Assembly: GCF_016583575.1 (NCBI RefSeq)
Contig: NZ_NRRG01000017.1
Location: forward strand, 23,145 to 87,144
Direction of reading: 5' to 3'
DNA from: Thiocystis violacea
Lineage (GTDB): Bacteria; Pseudomonadota; Gammaproteobacteria; Chromatiales; Chromatiaceae
DNA: 64,000 nucleotides
Below the pieces are notes generated by a model that did not search any database, was not told the DNA's origin, and saw nothing but the letters and a program-made list of their open reading frames with translations. Positions 56,809 to 64,000 of the stretch are shown piece by piece; the first letter of the stretch is position 1; each line of letters starts with the position of its first letter. The position numbers were made by a program, and so were the translations under genes.

Positions 56809-59204
56809 GGGGCGACCTGGCGCAGATGCGCGGCGAACGGCTCGGCGGGTTTGAAACCGACCAGACGGTAGTTGGCGAGTTCCGTCCCGGCGGTATCGAA
56901 GAAGAGAATGGCGGGCGGTCCGGGGAGCCCGAAGCGCTCCTGCATCAGGGCCTTATCTTCCGCGTCGTTGTCCGTGACGTTGGCCTGCAAGAGGACGAAA
57001 CGGCTCATCTCGGCGATCACGGCCGGATCGCTGAAGGTGTAGCGCTCCATCTCCTTGCAGGAGACGCACCAGTCGGCATAGAAATCCAGCAGTACCGGCT
57101 TGCCGGCCGCCTGAGCCTGGGTCAGCGCGCGCTCCAGATCGGCGACCGTCTTGATGCGCTGGAAGCTGGCATGCGTCGCCCCGACGCCGCCGGCCGGTAG
57201 CAACCCGCGCAGCGGCTGAAGGGTATCCTTGCCTCCGGCCGCGGCTCCGACCAGCATGAGCGCGCCATAGATGAGCAGGAAGACGCCGAGGCCCTTCCAA
57301 AGCTTGCTCCAGCCGCTGGCGGTCGTCGGGAGCTGAGTCAGGGCGCCCATGTAGACGGACGAGCCGATCAGCAGCAGACCCCAGAGCAGCATGGCGACCG
57401 CCGCGGGCAGGATGCGTTCCACCAGCAGGATGGCGACACCCAGCAGGGCCACGCCGAAGACCGCCTTGACCGCGTCCATCCAGCCCCCGGCTCTCGGCAG
57501 GAATTTCCCGGCCGAGGTGCCGATGGCGATCAGCGGCGCGCCCATGCCCAGGCTCAGCGCGAAGAGCGCGATGCCGCCGAGCACGGCATCGCCGGTCTGG
57601 CTGATGTAGATGAGCGCGCCGAACAGGGGCGGGGCGACGCAGGGGCCAACGATCAGGGCCGAGAGGAAGCCCATGATGGCGACGCCGATCAGGGTTCCGC
57701 CCTGCTGGCGGTTGCTGAGTTCGGCAAGCTTGGATTGCAGGCTCGATGGGAGCTGCAAGTCATAGAAGCCGAACATGGAGAGCGCCAGCAAGACGAACAC
57801 CAGGGCGAAGGAGGTCAGGATCCAGGGATTCTGGAACAGCGCCTGGAGATTGGCGCCGAACAACCCGGCCAGGACGCCGACCACCGTGTAGGTCAGCGCC
57901 ATCGCCAGGACATAGACCAGCGAGAGCACGAACGCCTTCCGGGTGGTGATGCCCGCGCCCTGACCGGCGATGATCCCGGACAGGATGGGGATCATGGGGA
58001 AGACGCAGGGCGTGAAGGCGAGCAGGAGACCAAAGCCGAAGAAGACGGCGATGATCATCCAGAGGCTTTCGTTGACGAGCACGGCGGCGATCCGGTCCTG
58101 CTCGGCGACGGGCTGGGCGTCGGGGGTGATCGCGCTGGATTCGCCCGAGACGCTCGGCTCGGCGGCCTCCAGCGAGACGAGCGCCGAGGCCGGCGCCTCG
58201 GGCAGATTCAGGGTCACCCGCTGAGTCTGTGGCGGATAACAGATGCCGATCTCCGCGCAGCCTTGATATTTGGCGACCAGCGTCACCTGGGTCGCTGCCG
58301 CCGATCCCCGCAGCAGACTCAGGGGGAGATCGACCCGATCGTGATAGACCTCGATATCGCCGATCGAGCCATCGGGAAGAATCGAATCCTTCTTGATGTC
58401 CCCCGCCGGTCGCTCGAACGCGCCCAGTTTCACGTCCGCCGCGTCCTCCAGCGAGACCTCGACCAGATGGCGATAGAGGTAGGTCTCGGGCGCGATGTCC
58501 CAGGTCAGTTGGAGACGATCGGGCGCGCTGACCTCGGCCTGGAAGCGGAAGGCCTCCTCCGCGCTCAGGATCTCGTCCTCGTCGCCGATTCCAAAGGATT
58601 GACCGATCGCCTGGATCGGGCTGGCCGGACGCGGGGCGGATGCTTCCGCCGAGGTCACCGGGATCGCGTCCGCGGTCGCGATTGGGGCGGCCTCGGGCAA
58701 TTCCAGCAGCATGACTTGTCGATGGGGCGGATAGCAGAATCCGGCATCCGCGCAGCCCTGGGAGCTGACGCGCAGGGTCAGGATATTCTCCGATCCGGGA
58801 GCGCGGGTGATCGGCAGGACGACGTCCAGACGACCGCGATGGATGGCCACTTCGCCGAAAAACGCGTCCTGCCTGGTCTCGGCTTCCGGCAGCCCGGGGG
58901 TGCCGATGTCGATCCCGAGGGTTTCCGATTCGAAGCGGAGCTTGCTCTGGTAGAGATAGTAGCCGTCGGCGATATCCCAGCGAATCCGAACGGCCTCCGG
59001 TCCGTCCGCCTCGCCCGTGATCGCGAAGGCCTGCTCCTGGAGCAGGAACTCGTCCTCGGCCTGAGCCACCGGAACCAGGACGCAGGCCAGGAGCAGGAGC
59101 CCTGTCCAGAGCCCGTGCCACGAGCGCGGCCGGCGCGCGGCCGTCTGGCGCGGTTCCAGCGGATGCGGATGGCTTGCCCGTTCGTTCTTGCTGTTCGCTT
59201 CCAT
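56805..59204 (-). CDS. dsbD: Thiol:disulfide interchange protein DsbD with duplicated alpha domain
   Basis: A 799-residue protein that moves electrons from cytoplasmic thioredoxin across the membrane. After a signal peptide (about 30-49) come two consecutive DsbD-alpha domains: C151/C157 ([13 protein letters not shown]) and C316/C322 ([13 protein letters not shown]). The eight-helix beta domain carries C400 ([11 protein letters not shown]) and C522 ([10 protein letters not shown]). The thioredoxin-like gamma domain has C713-x-x-C716 ([11 protein letters not shown]). Normal DsbD has one alpha domain and about 570 residues. Start is ATG 59204, two bases after the cutA stop. Confidence 0.93.
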   Translation of the reverse strand: MEANSKNERASHPHPLEPRQTAARRPRSWHGLWTGLLLLACVLVPVAQAEDEFLLQEQAFAITGEADGPEAVRIRWDIADGYYLYQSKLRFESETLGIDIGTPGLPEAETRQDAFFGEVAIHRGRLDVVLPITRAPGSENILTLRVSSQGCADAGFCYPPHRQVMLLELPEAAPIATADAIPVTSAEASAPRPASPIQAIGQSFGIGDEDEILSAEEAFRFQAEVSAPDRLQLTWDIAPETYLYRHLVEVSLEDAADVKLGAFERPAGDIKKDSILPDGSIGDIEVYHDRVDLPLSLLRGSAAATQVTLVAKYQGCAEIGICYPPQTQRVTLNLPEAPASALVSLEAAEPSVSGESSAITPDAQPVAEQDRIAAVLVNESLWMIIAVFFGFGLLLAFTPCVFPMIPILSGIIAGQGAGITTRKAFVLSLVYVLAMALTYTVVGVLAGLFGANLQALFQNPWILTSFALVFVLLALSMFGFYDLQLPSSLQSKLAELSNRQQGGTLIGVAIMGFLSALIVGPCVAPPLFGALIYISQTGDAVLGGIALFALSLGMGAPLIAIGTSAGKFLPRAGGWMDAVKAVFGVALLGVAILLVERILPAAVAMLLWGLLLIGSSVYMGALTQLPTTASGWSKLWKGLGVFLLIYGALMLVGAAAGGKDTLQPLRGLLPAGGVGATHASFQRIKTVADLERALTQAQAAGKPVLLDFYADWCVSCKEMERYTFSDPAVIAEMSRFVLLQANVTDNDAEDKALMQERFGLPGPPAILFFDTAGTELANYRLVGFKPAEPFAAHLRQVAP

Positions 59205-59206
59205 GG

Positions 59207-59536
59207 TCAATCCTGATCGTTCACGCATGTGGTTACCCAGCTCAGATAGTCGGCCAGCCCCTCGGTGATAGGGACCGCGATAATCTCCGGTACCCCGTAG
59301 GGATGCAACTGGCGCAGTCGCTCGACAAGGGCCTGGGTACGCGCCTCGTGGGTCTTGATCAGCAGCAGAACCTCGGATTCCTGCTGGATCGCGCCTTCCC
59401 AACGGTAGACCGAGGTGAGGCCGGGGACCAGGCTGACGCAGGCGGCGAGCCGCTCGCCGACCAGCGACTCGGCCAAGCCCAGCGCCGTCTCCCGATCGGG
59501 GCAGGTACAAAGCATCAAACGGTGACTCGCAGGCAT
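59207..59536 (-). CDS. cutA: Divalent-cation tolerance protein CutA
   Basis: A 109-residue trimeric ferredoxin-like protein, named for copper tolerance though its biochemical role remains unsettled. Landmarks are LCTCPDRETALGLAESLVGE, LAACVSLVPGLTSVYRWEGA, EVLLLIKTHEARTQALVERL and HPYGVPEIIAVPI. It is the first gene of the cutA-dsbD-tlpA-aroQ-accB-accC series and diverges from fxsA. Confidence 0.95.
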   Translation of the reverse strand: MPASHRLMLCTCPDRETALGLAESLVGERLAACVSLVPGLTSVYRWEGAIQQESEVLLLIKTHEARTQALVERLRQLHPYGVPEIIAVPITEGLADYLSWVTTCVNDQD

Positions 59537-59757
59537 CTGGCGGCTGTCCTCTATTCGCTATCGTCTTCCGAGTTCGCGGTTCGCCCGCCGATCGTCGCGC
59601 CGGGACTTGGACTTGATCGGGCCGAAACGTTAAGGTTTCGTGAAAGGGCCTTGGCCGCTGGCTCGGTTCTGACTGCGCAAGGGCCGATTGATTCCGTTCA
59701 CCCGTCCGCGACCCGAGGCCCGGCCGCCTCGCTTAGATTCCAGAAGAGACCATCATC

Positions 59758-60180
59758 GTGATCATTTTTATATTGTTATTGATCGGCCTGCCACTGATCG
59801 AGATCTATTTCCTGATCGAGGTCGGATCCGCGATCGGGGCCTTTCCGACGATCGTCCTGACGATCCTGACCGCCATCATCGGCACCTGGCTGGTGCGTCG
59901 TCAGGGTTTCAGCGTGCTGATGCGCGTACGCCGGATGATCGACGAAGGCGAGGTTCCGGCCCTGGAGGTGATGGACGGCGCGCTTCTCCTGGTCGCCGGT
60001 CTCTTCCTGCTTCTACCAGGCTTCTTGACGGATAGCGTCGGCTTCCTGCTCCTGATTCCGCCGCTGCGCCGGTGGCTGGTCAGACGCTACATCCCGGTCG
60101 TTCCAACCCAGGGATATCCCGCGCGCAACCCCGATCAGACCCCGCGCGTGATCGAGGGTGAGTATCGTCGCGACGATTGA
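59758..60180 (+). CDS. fxsA: FxsA-family membrane protein
   Basis: A 140-residue membrane protein of the FxsA family; E. coli FxsA suppresses F-plasmid exclusion of phage T7, but the normal role is unknown. It starts at GTG 59758 with IIFILLLIGLPLIEIYFLIE and has further hydrophobic segments, GSAIGAFPTIVLTILTAIIG and LLLVAGLFLLLPGFLTDSVG, the last being the family signature. The C-terminus is charged and soluble. Confidence 0.92.
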   Translation: MIIFILLLIGLPLIEIYFLIEVGSAIGAFPTIVLTILTAIIGTWLVRRQGFSVLMRVRRMIDEGEVPALEVMDGALLLVAGLFLLLPGFLTDSVGFLLLIPPLRRWLVRRYIPVVPTQGYPARNPDQTPRVIEGEYRRDD

Positions 60181-60471
60181 GCCAGAGGATCCTCCCGATC
60201 GCCCTTGCCGCAGGATCATTGGCGCCTCGCGGGCGCCGTCGAGCCTCCTCGCTTTCCCCGCCGTTCTCACGCATCCGTAGTACCACGTCACATGAATCGG
60301 ATGACCCGTTAATCCATGCAGCGTCCGAGCCGTTTGGGCTACCGCTTCGGGCGTCTCGTGGGCCATGTGGATCCAGACATCGCTCAGCCCGGCCTGCTTG
60401 GCCGCCACCTGGTCGCGCGTCTTGGACTTGGGGGCTTCGATGTAGCGCGAACGCCCTGTCCCGTATCCGAG
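60181..60471. other. Gap between fxsA and mutS with a weak possible gene remnant
   Basis: No complete gene is visible. On the minus strand, in the same frame as mutS just after its stop, the DNA reads YIEAPKSKTRDQVAAKQAGL, then SDVWIHMAHETPEAVAQTAR and TGHPIHVTWYYG, before the frame loses character inside the fxsA end. The first 55 codons look coding-like in composition but match no family I know. It could be a decayed gene or chance. No terminator with a T tract is present. Confidence 0.3.
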
Positions 60472-63096
60472 TTAGCCTTGTTTTTTCCTCGGTTTGCCGC
60501 CCGAGCGCTTGGGTTCGAGCATCCCTTTCAGCCGATAGAGGGCTTCCAGCGCGTCCCGCGGCGTCAAGCCATCGGGATCCAGGGCACGCAGCGCTTCGCG
60601 GATGGCCTGGTCCGCGACCGCTTCGGGCGCGCGCTTCGGGACGGGTTCGAGCGGAAACAGCGAGAGCTGCACCGCTTCGCGCTCGGCATGGCGACGGGCG
60701 GCGTCCTCCAACTCGCGCAGCCGCGCGCGGGCGCGTTCGATGACCACCGGCGGAACCCCGGCCAGCGCGGCGACGGCCAGGCCATAGCTCTGATTCGCCG
60801 GTCCGTCGCGCAGGGCGTGCATGAAGACGATGGAACTGCCGTGCTCGACCGCGTCCAGATGGACGTTGGCGATGCCGGGATATTCCTCCGGCAGCGTGGT
60901 CAGCTCGAAATAATGGGTCGCGAAGAGGCTATAGGCGCCGATCCGGCTCGCCAGCTCGACCCCGCAGGACCAGGCCAGCGAGAGCCCGTCGAAGGTGCTG
61001 GTGCCGCGCCCCACCTCGTCCATGAGCACCAGGCTTTGGTCGGTGGCGTTGTTGAGGATATTGGCCGTCTCCTCCATCTCCACCATGAAGGTCGAGCGCC
61101 CGCCCGCCAGGTCGTCGGAGGCCCCGATGCGCGAGAAGATGCGGTCGATCGGGCCGATGGTCGCGCGCCGGGCGGGCACGAAGCTCCCCGCATAAGCCAG
61201 CAGCACGATGAGCGCGTTCTGGCGCATATAGGTCGACTTGCCGCCCATGTTCGGCCCGGTGATGACCAGCATCCGCCGCCCGCCATCCATCCGCAGCCCG
61301 TTGGCGACGAAGGGGCTGTCGATCACCCGCTCGACGACCGGATGACGCCCGTCCTCGATCTCGATCAGCGGCGCGTCGCTCAGCTCGGGACAGCACCAGT
61401 CCAGGGTCTCGGCGCGTTCCGCCAGATTGACCAGGACGTCCAGGGTGGCGATGCCGCCCGCCGTCTTCTGCAAGCGGGCGAGCGCGACGCCGAGCTGGCC
61501 GAGCAGCTCCTCGTAGAGCGATTTCTCGCGGGCGAGCGCGCGCTCGCGGCTGCTCAGTACCTCGTCCTCGAAGCGCTTCAGCTCGGGCGTGATATAGCGC
61601 TCCACGCCCTTGAGGGTCTGACGGCGGACGAAATCGGCCGGAACCTGATCGGCCTGGGCGCGGCCCAGCTCGATGTAATAGCCATGGACGCGGTTGTAGC
61701 CGACCTTGAGACCCGGCAGCCCGGTGCGCGCGCGCTCGCGGGTCTCCAGCTCCAGCAGGAAGCGATCGGCGTGACTGGAGAGGTCGCGCAGCTCATCCAG
61801 TTCCGCATCGAATCCGCGCCCGATCACACCGCCGTCGCGGATCAGCATCGGCGGCTGTTCGATGATGGCGCGGGTCAGCAGATCCACAACGGCCGGATGC
61901 TCGCCGATCTCGCCGTCGAGGCGCTCCAGCAGCGGGTCGTCCATCCCCGCCAGTTCATCGCGCAGCCGGGGCAGGGTGGCGAGCGAGTCGCGCAGTACCG
62001 CCAGGTCGCGCGGCCGGGCCGAGCCAAGCGCGACCCGCGCCAGGATGCGCTCCAGGTCGCCGATCTCGGCCAGGATGTCGCGCAGCCGCGCCCCATTGCC
62101 CTGGTCGATCAGGCCACGCAGCGCCGCGTGACGCGCGCACACGGCGGCGTGGTCGCGCAGCGGGCGGTTCAGCCAGCGCCGCAGCAGACGGCTGCCCATC
62201 GCGGTGGCGGTGCGGTCCAGCACCCCCGCCAGGGTGTGCTCGGGGCGTCCGGTCAGGCTCTCGGTCAGCTCCAGATTGCGGCGGGTCGCGGCGTCCAGGA
62301 TGAGCGCCTCGTCGCGTTGCTCCGTGGTCAGGCCGCGAACATGGGGCAGGGCCGCGAACTGGGTATCGCGGATGTACTGGAGCAGACAGCCGGCCGCGCC
62401 GATCGCCAGCGGCATTCCGGCGCAACCGAAGCCATTGAGATCGCGCGAGCCGAACTGCTTGCAGAGCGCGTGCGCGCCGCTGTCGGCGTCGAAGTGCCAG
62501 GCCGGACGGCGGGTGACGCCGTGCTCGATTCGCAACGCGGTATGCAGCCGGCTGTCCTCGTCGAGCAGGACCTCGGCCGGCTTGAGCCGTTCCAGCTCGC
62601 TGGCCAGGGCCTCGCGCGAGGCCGTTTCCAGCACCGAGAAGCGTCCGCTCGACAGCTCCAGCGCGGCGAGCCCGAAGGCGTCCTTGCCCTCCGCGATGGC
62701 GACCAGCAGATTCTCGCGCCGCTCCTCCAGCAACGCCTCGTCGGTCAGGGTTCCAGGCGTGACGATGCGCGCGACCTTGCGCTCGACCGGCCCCTTCGAC
62801 TGCGACGGATCTCCGACCTGCTCGCAGATCACGACCGAGACCCCCTTGCGCACCAGCTTGGCCAGATAGCCCTCGGCGGCGTGATAGGGCACGCCCGCCA
62901 TGGGAATCGGCTTCCCGGCCGACTGACCGCGCTTGGTCAGGGTGATATCCAGCAACCGCGCCGCCCGCTCCGCGTCCTCGAAGAAGAGTTCATAGAAATC
63001 GCCCATCCGATAGAAGAGCAGCATCTCGGGGTGTTCCGCCTTGATCCGCAGATACTGCTGCATCATCGGCGTGTGCTGGGAAAGGTCCGTTGGCAT
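60472..63096 (-). CDS. mutS: DNA mismatch repair protein MutS
   Basis: An 874-residue mismatch sensor. The N-terminal mismatch-binding domain has the Phe-x-Glu element in [14 protein letters not shown]. The C-terminal ATPase shows Walker A ([13 protein letters not shown], about residue 615), Walker B ([16 protein letters not shown]) and the signature [10 protein letters not shown]. The C-terminal end is helical and basic ([12 protein letters not shown]). In many gammaproteobacteria cinA or recA follows mutS; here only remnants do. Confidence 0.97.
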   Translation of the reverse strand: MPTDLSQHTPMMQQYLRIKAEHPEMLLFYRMGDFYELFFEDAERAARLLDITLTKRGQSAGKPIPMAGVPYHAAEGYLAKLVRKGVSVVICEQVGDPSQSKGPVERKVARIVTPGTLTDEALLEERRENLLVAIAEGKDAFGLAALELSSGRFSVLETASREALASELERLKPAEVLLDEDSRLHTALRIEHGVTRRPAWHFDADSGAHALCKQFGSRDLNGFGCAGMPLAIGAAGCLLQYIRDTQFAALPHVRGLTTEQRDEALILDAATRRNLELTESLTGRPEHTLAGVLDRTATAMGSRLLRRWLNRPLRDHAAVCARHAALRGLIDQGNGARLRDILAEIGDLERILARVALGSARPRDLAVLRDSLATLPRLRDELAGMDDPLLERLDGEIGEHPAVVDLLTRAIIEQPPMLIRDGGVIGRGFDAELDELRDLSSHADRFLLELETRERARTGLPGLKVGYNRVHGYYIELGRAQADQVPADFVRRQTLKGVERYITPELKRFEDEVLSSRERALAREKSLYEELLGQLGVALARLQKTAGGIATLDVLVNLAERAETLDWCCPELSDAPLIEIEDGRHPVVERVIDSPFVANGLRMDGGRRMLVITGPNMGGKSTYMRQNALIVLLAYAGSFVPARRATIGPIDRIFSRIGASDDLAGGRSTFMVEMEETANILNNATDQSLVLMDEVGRGTSTFDGLSLAWSCGVELASRIGAYSLFATHYFELTTLPEEYPGIANVHLDAVEHGSSIVFMHALRDGPANQSYGLAVAALAGVPPVVIERARARLRELEDAARRHAEREAVQLSLFPLEPVPKRAPEAVADQAIREALRALDPDGLTPRDALEALYRLKGMLEPKRSGGKPRKKQG

Positions 63097-63249
63097 GCGG
63101 TCTCGGGAGTCGAAGGGTAGCGGGGTCGGCTAGTCTAGCAGCCTGTCGTGCTTAAGCGGTCGGCTTGGCGGAAAGAGGCTATCAAGAGACTTTTCATCCC
63201 GAGAAATGGGCTTTTTCCGGCCAAAACGTGCTTTCCCTGCGAATTTCCC

Positions 63250-63354
63250 TTACTGCGGGCGCAAGACGGCCATGCGTTTGAGGTTCCACGCCAGGCAGGC
63301 GAGAGTCCATTCGTTGCGCACGTTGTCCATGCGCGGCTCCGCCTGTCGTGGTGG
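63250..63354 (-). pseudogene. 3' remnant of an IS1182-like transposase
   Basis: Minus-strand codons from 63354 to the TAA at 63250 read YPPRQAEPRMDNVRNEW, then TLACLAWNLKRMAVLRPQ. An R-x-E-W-x-L-x-C-x-A-W-N-L-K-R-M-A ending is characteristic of IS1182/IS5-group transposases. Nothing upstream (63355 onward) continues the frame; the sequence changes abruptly to AT-rich. So only about 35 codons of the 3' end survive. The fragment lies some 150 bases beyond the mutS start. Confidence 0.75.
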
Positions 63355-63491
63355 ATATGACACTAAGAGACTGTATAGAAACTAAAGCGTTGATACTCGA
63401 TTAATAGCCTGGCTGCGATTTTTAATTTTAAAAACAATATATTATATTTATGTTAAATCACCAGAAACGAATTAAACGAGTAGATACTCAA

Positions 63492-63816
63492 CAACCACCA
63501 GCTAAAGCTGGTGGGTTGAAGTTACGGACTGAAAGTCCGGATACGGGTCGAAAGACCCGTTCAGGGTGCCTTGGTTCGGAAGTGATCGTTGGCCTTTGTC
63601 TCAAATGATGTCCCGGATACGCCCGACTCATTTCGTCCATCACGGTGTTGGATGTCACGCAAAAGCTGCCGCGCGCCTAGCTAGGCCACCCAGGTCATGT
63701 TTTCTCAGGCGGGTCAAGGATCGCATGGTGACCGTCTCCATCATGCGTCGCGTTGGCCACAAACCGCAAAAGGCTTCAAAGATCAATCTGACCGCCTAAA
63801 GGCGGTGGTTTTAACC
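63492..63816 (+). mobile_element. Palindrome-bounded, non-autonomous IS200/IS605-like element
   Basis: The left end holds three consecutive hairpins: 63492-63518 (CCACCAGC-TAAA-GCTGGTGG), 63525-63539 (CGGACT-GAA-AGTCCG) and 63543-63560 (ACGGGTC-GAAA-GACCCGT, a GNRA-type loop). The right end has 63791-63806 (ACCGCC-TAAA-GGCGGT) followed by GGTTTTAACC. Such subterminal palindromes mark IS200/IS605 relatives, and the tandem hairpins could be part of a guide RNA of the IscB/TnpB kind. No transposase or nuclease gene fits in the 325 bases, so it would be a miniature, non-autonomous copy. The surrounding 63355-63491 is AT-rich with no gene. Confidence 0.55.
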
Positions 63817-64000
63817 TTGCTTCGGACAATAAATAGGTCACTTAGACCTGAATCCGTGATCTGAATGACGCGGCAACGTCCTCTTGGCAAATAGCGATGC
63901 CGGAATTCATTTCAGCGACGCGAATAGCGCCCGGGCGGGGACGAATCGGTCCACGGAAGGGCGGTTGGGCGAGAAGCTGCGGGCGACAGACAAAAGGATA
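63817..64000. other. Right edge, no certain gene
   Basis: No complete gene. On the minus strand, codons from 63999 to the TGA at 63907-63909 read ILLSVARSFSPNRPSVDRFV and then PARALFASLK, which could be the C-terminus of a leftward gene starting beyond the window. It is too short to identify, and composition does not decide. The bases 63817-63906 show no feature. Confidence 0.3.

Noticed and set aside
60013..60408. A 131-codon minus-strand frame ending inside fxsA
   Set aside because: Its second half is antisense to fxsA; only the part upstream, described as a possible remnant, has any coding character.
60316..63120. A 934-codon plus-strand frame opposite mutS
   Set aside because: It is antisense to a clear MutS gene, has no recognisable motif, and is the kind of long frame produced by GC-rich third positions.
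63566..63799. A 77-codon frame inside the palindromic element
   Set aside because: Lies between IS200/IS605-like ends and shows no transposase or nuclease motif; codon use does not look coding.

Overview
The window looks like a chromosome segment of a purple sulfur bacterium (Chromatiaceae, Gammaproteobacteria). It has high GC, housekeeping operons in gammaproteobacterial order (cutA-dsbD-tlpA-aroQ-accB-accC / prmA-dusB-fis-purH-purD; leuS-lptE-holA; surA-pdxA downstream of lptD; apaG-apaH), a bidirectional NAD-linked Hox [NiFe]-hydrogenase and a sulfide:quinone-reductase-like flavoprotein. The genus cannot be fixed from sequence alone. No CRISPR array, rRNA or complete insertion sequence is visible.

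Left part (1-12 kb): the tail of thiL overlaps pgpA. A leftward operon then encodes HoxE-F-U-Y-H and the HoxW endopeptidase. It carries two additions: a translationally coupled toxin/immunity-like pair between hoxF and hoxU, and a 96-residue gene of unknown function between hoxY and hoxH. pssA diverges from hoxE. A tRNA-Leu(CAG) with a near-consensus promoter and a strong terminator precedes rnr-rlmB, followed by a ParE-like toxin/antitoxin pair.

12-20 kb: the glycine cleavage genes (gcvT-gcvH-gcvPA, then gcvPB-dgkA) run leftward behind a tandem glycine riboswitch. They are interrupted between gcvPA and gcvPB by a methyltransferase, a thiol peroxidase with its terminator, and an AT-rich membrane protein of unknown function.

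20-36 kb: Uma2-family genes flank a YbeL-type zinc ribbon gene. Next come leuS-lptE-holA, an Rpn-family nuclease with a tandem-repeat tail, proA, the sulfide:quinone-reductase-like gene with a 52-residue partner, nadD-rsfS-folA, apaG-apaH separated by a long inverted repeat, a 57-residue membrane peptide and a GnnA-like oxidoreductase.

36-47 kb: the outer-membrane biogenesis genes lptD-surA-pdxA are read leftward and diverge from an AmgK-type sugar kinase. A leftward four-gene cluster follows: a response regulator with a TPR-like array, a soluble histidine kinase, a secreted/anchored VWA protein and a single-pass coiled-coil protein. It is the best candidate in this window for an undescribed system, perhaps a phospho-switch acting on an envelope VWA machine.

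47-64 kb: purD, a second-site LpxA-like acyltransferase, purH, fis, dusB and prmA, then an inserted Uma2 gene, accC, accB, aroQ, tlpA, a DsbD with a duplicated N-terminal domain, cutA, fxsA and mutS. The right edge is mobile-element debris: the 3' end of an IS1182-like transposase and a 325-bp palindrome-bounded element with IS200/IS605-like ends.
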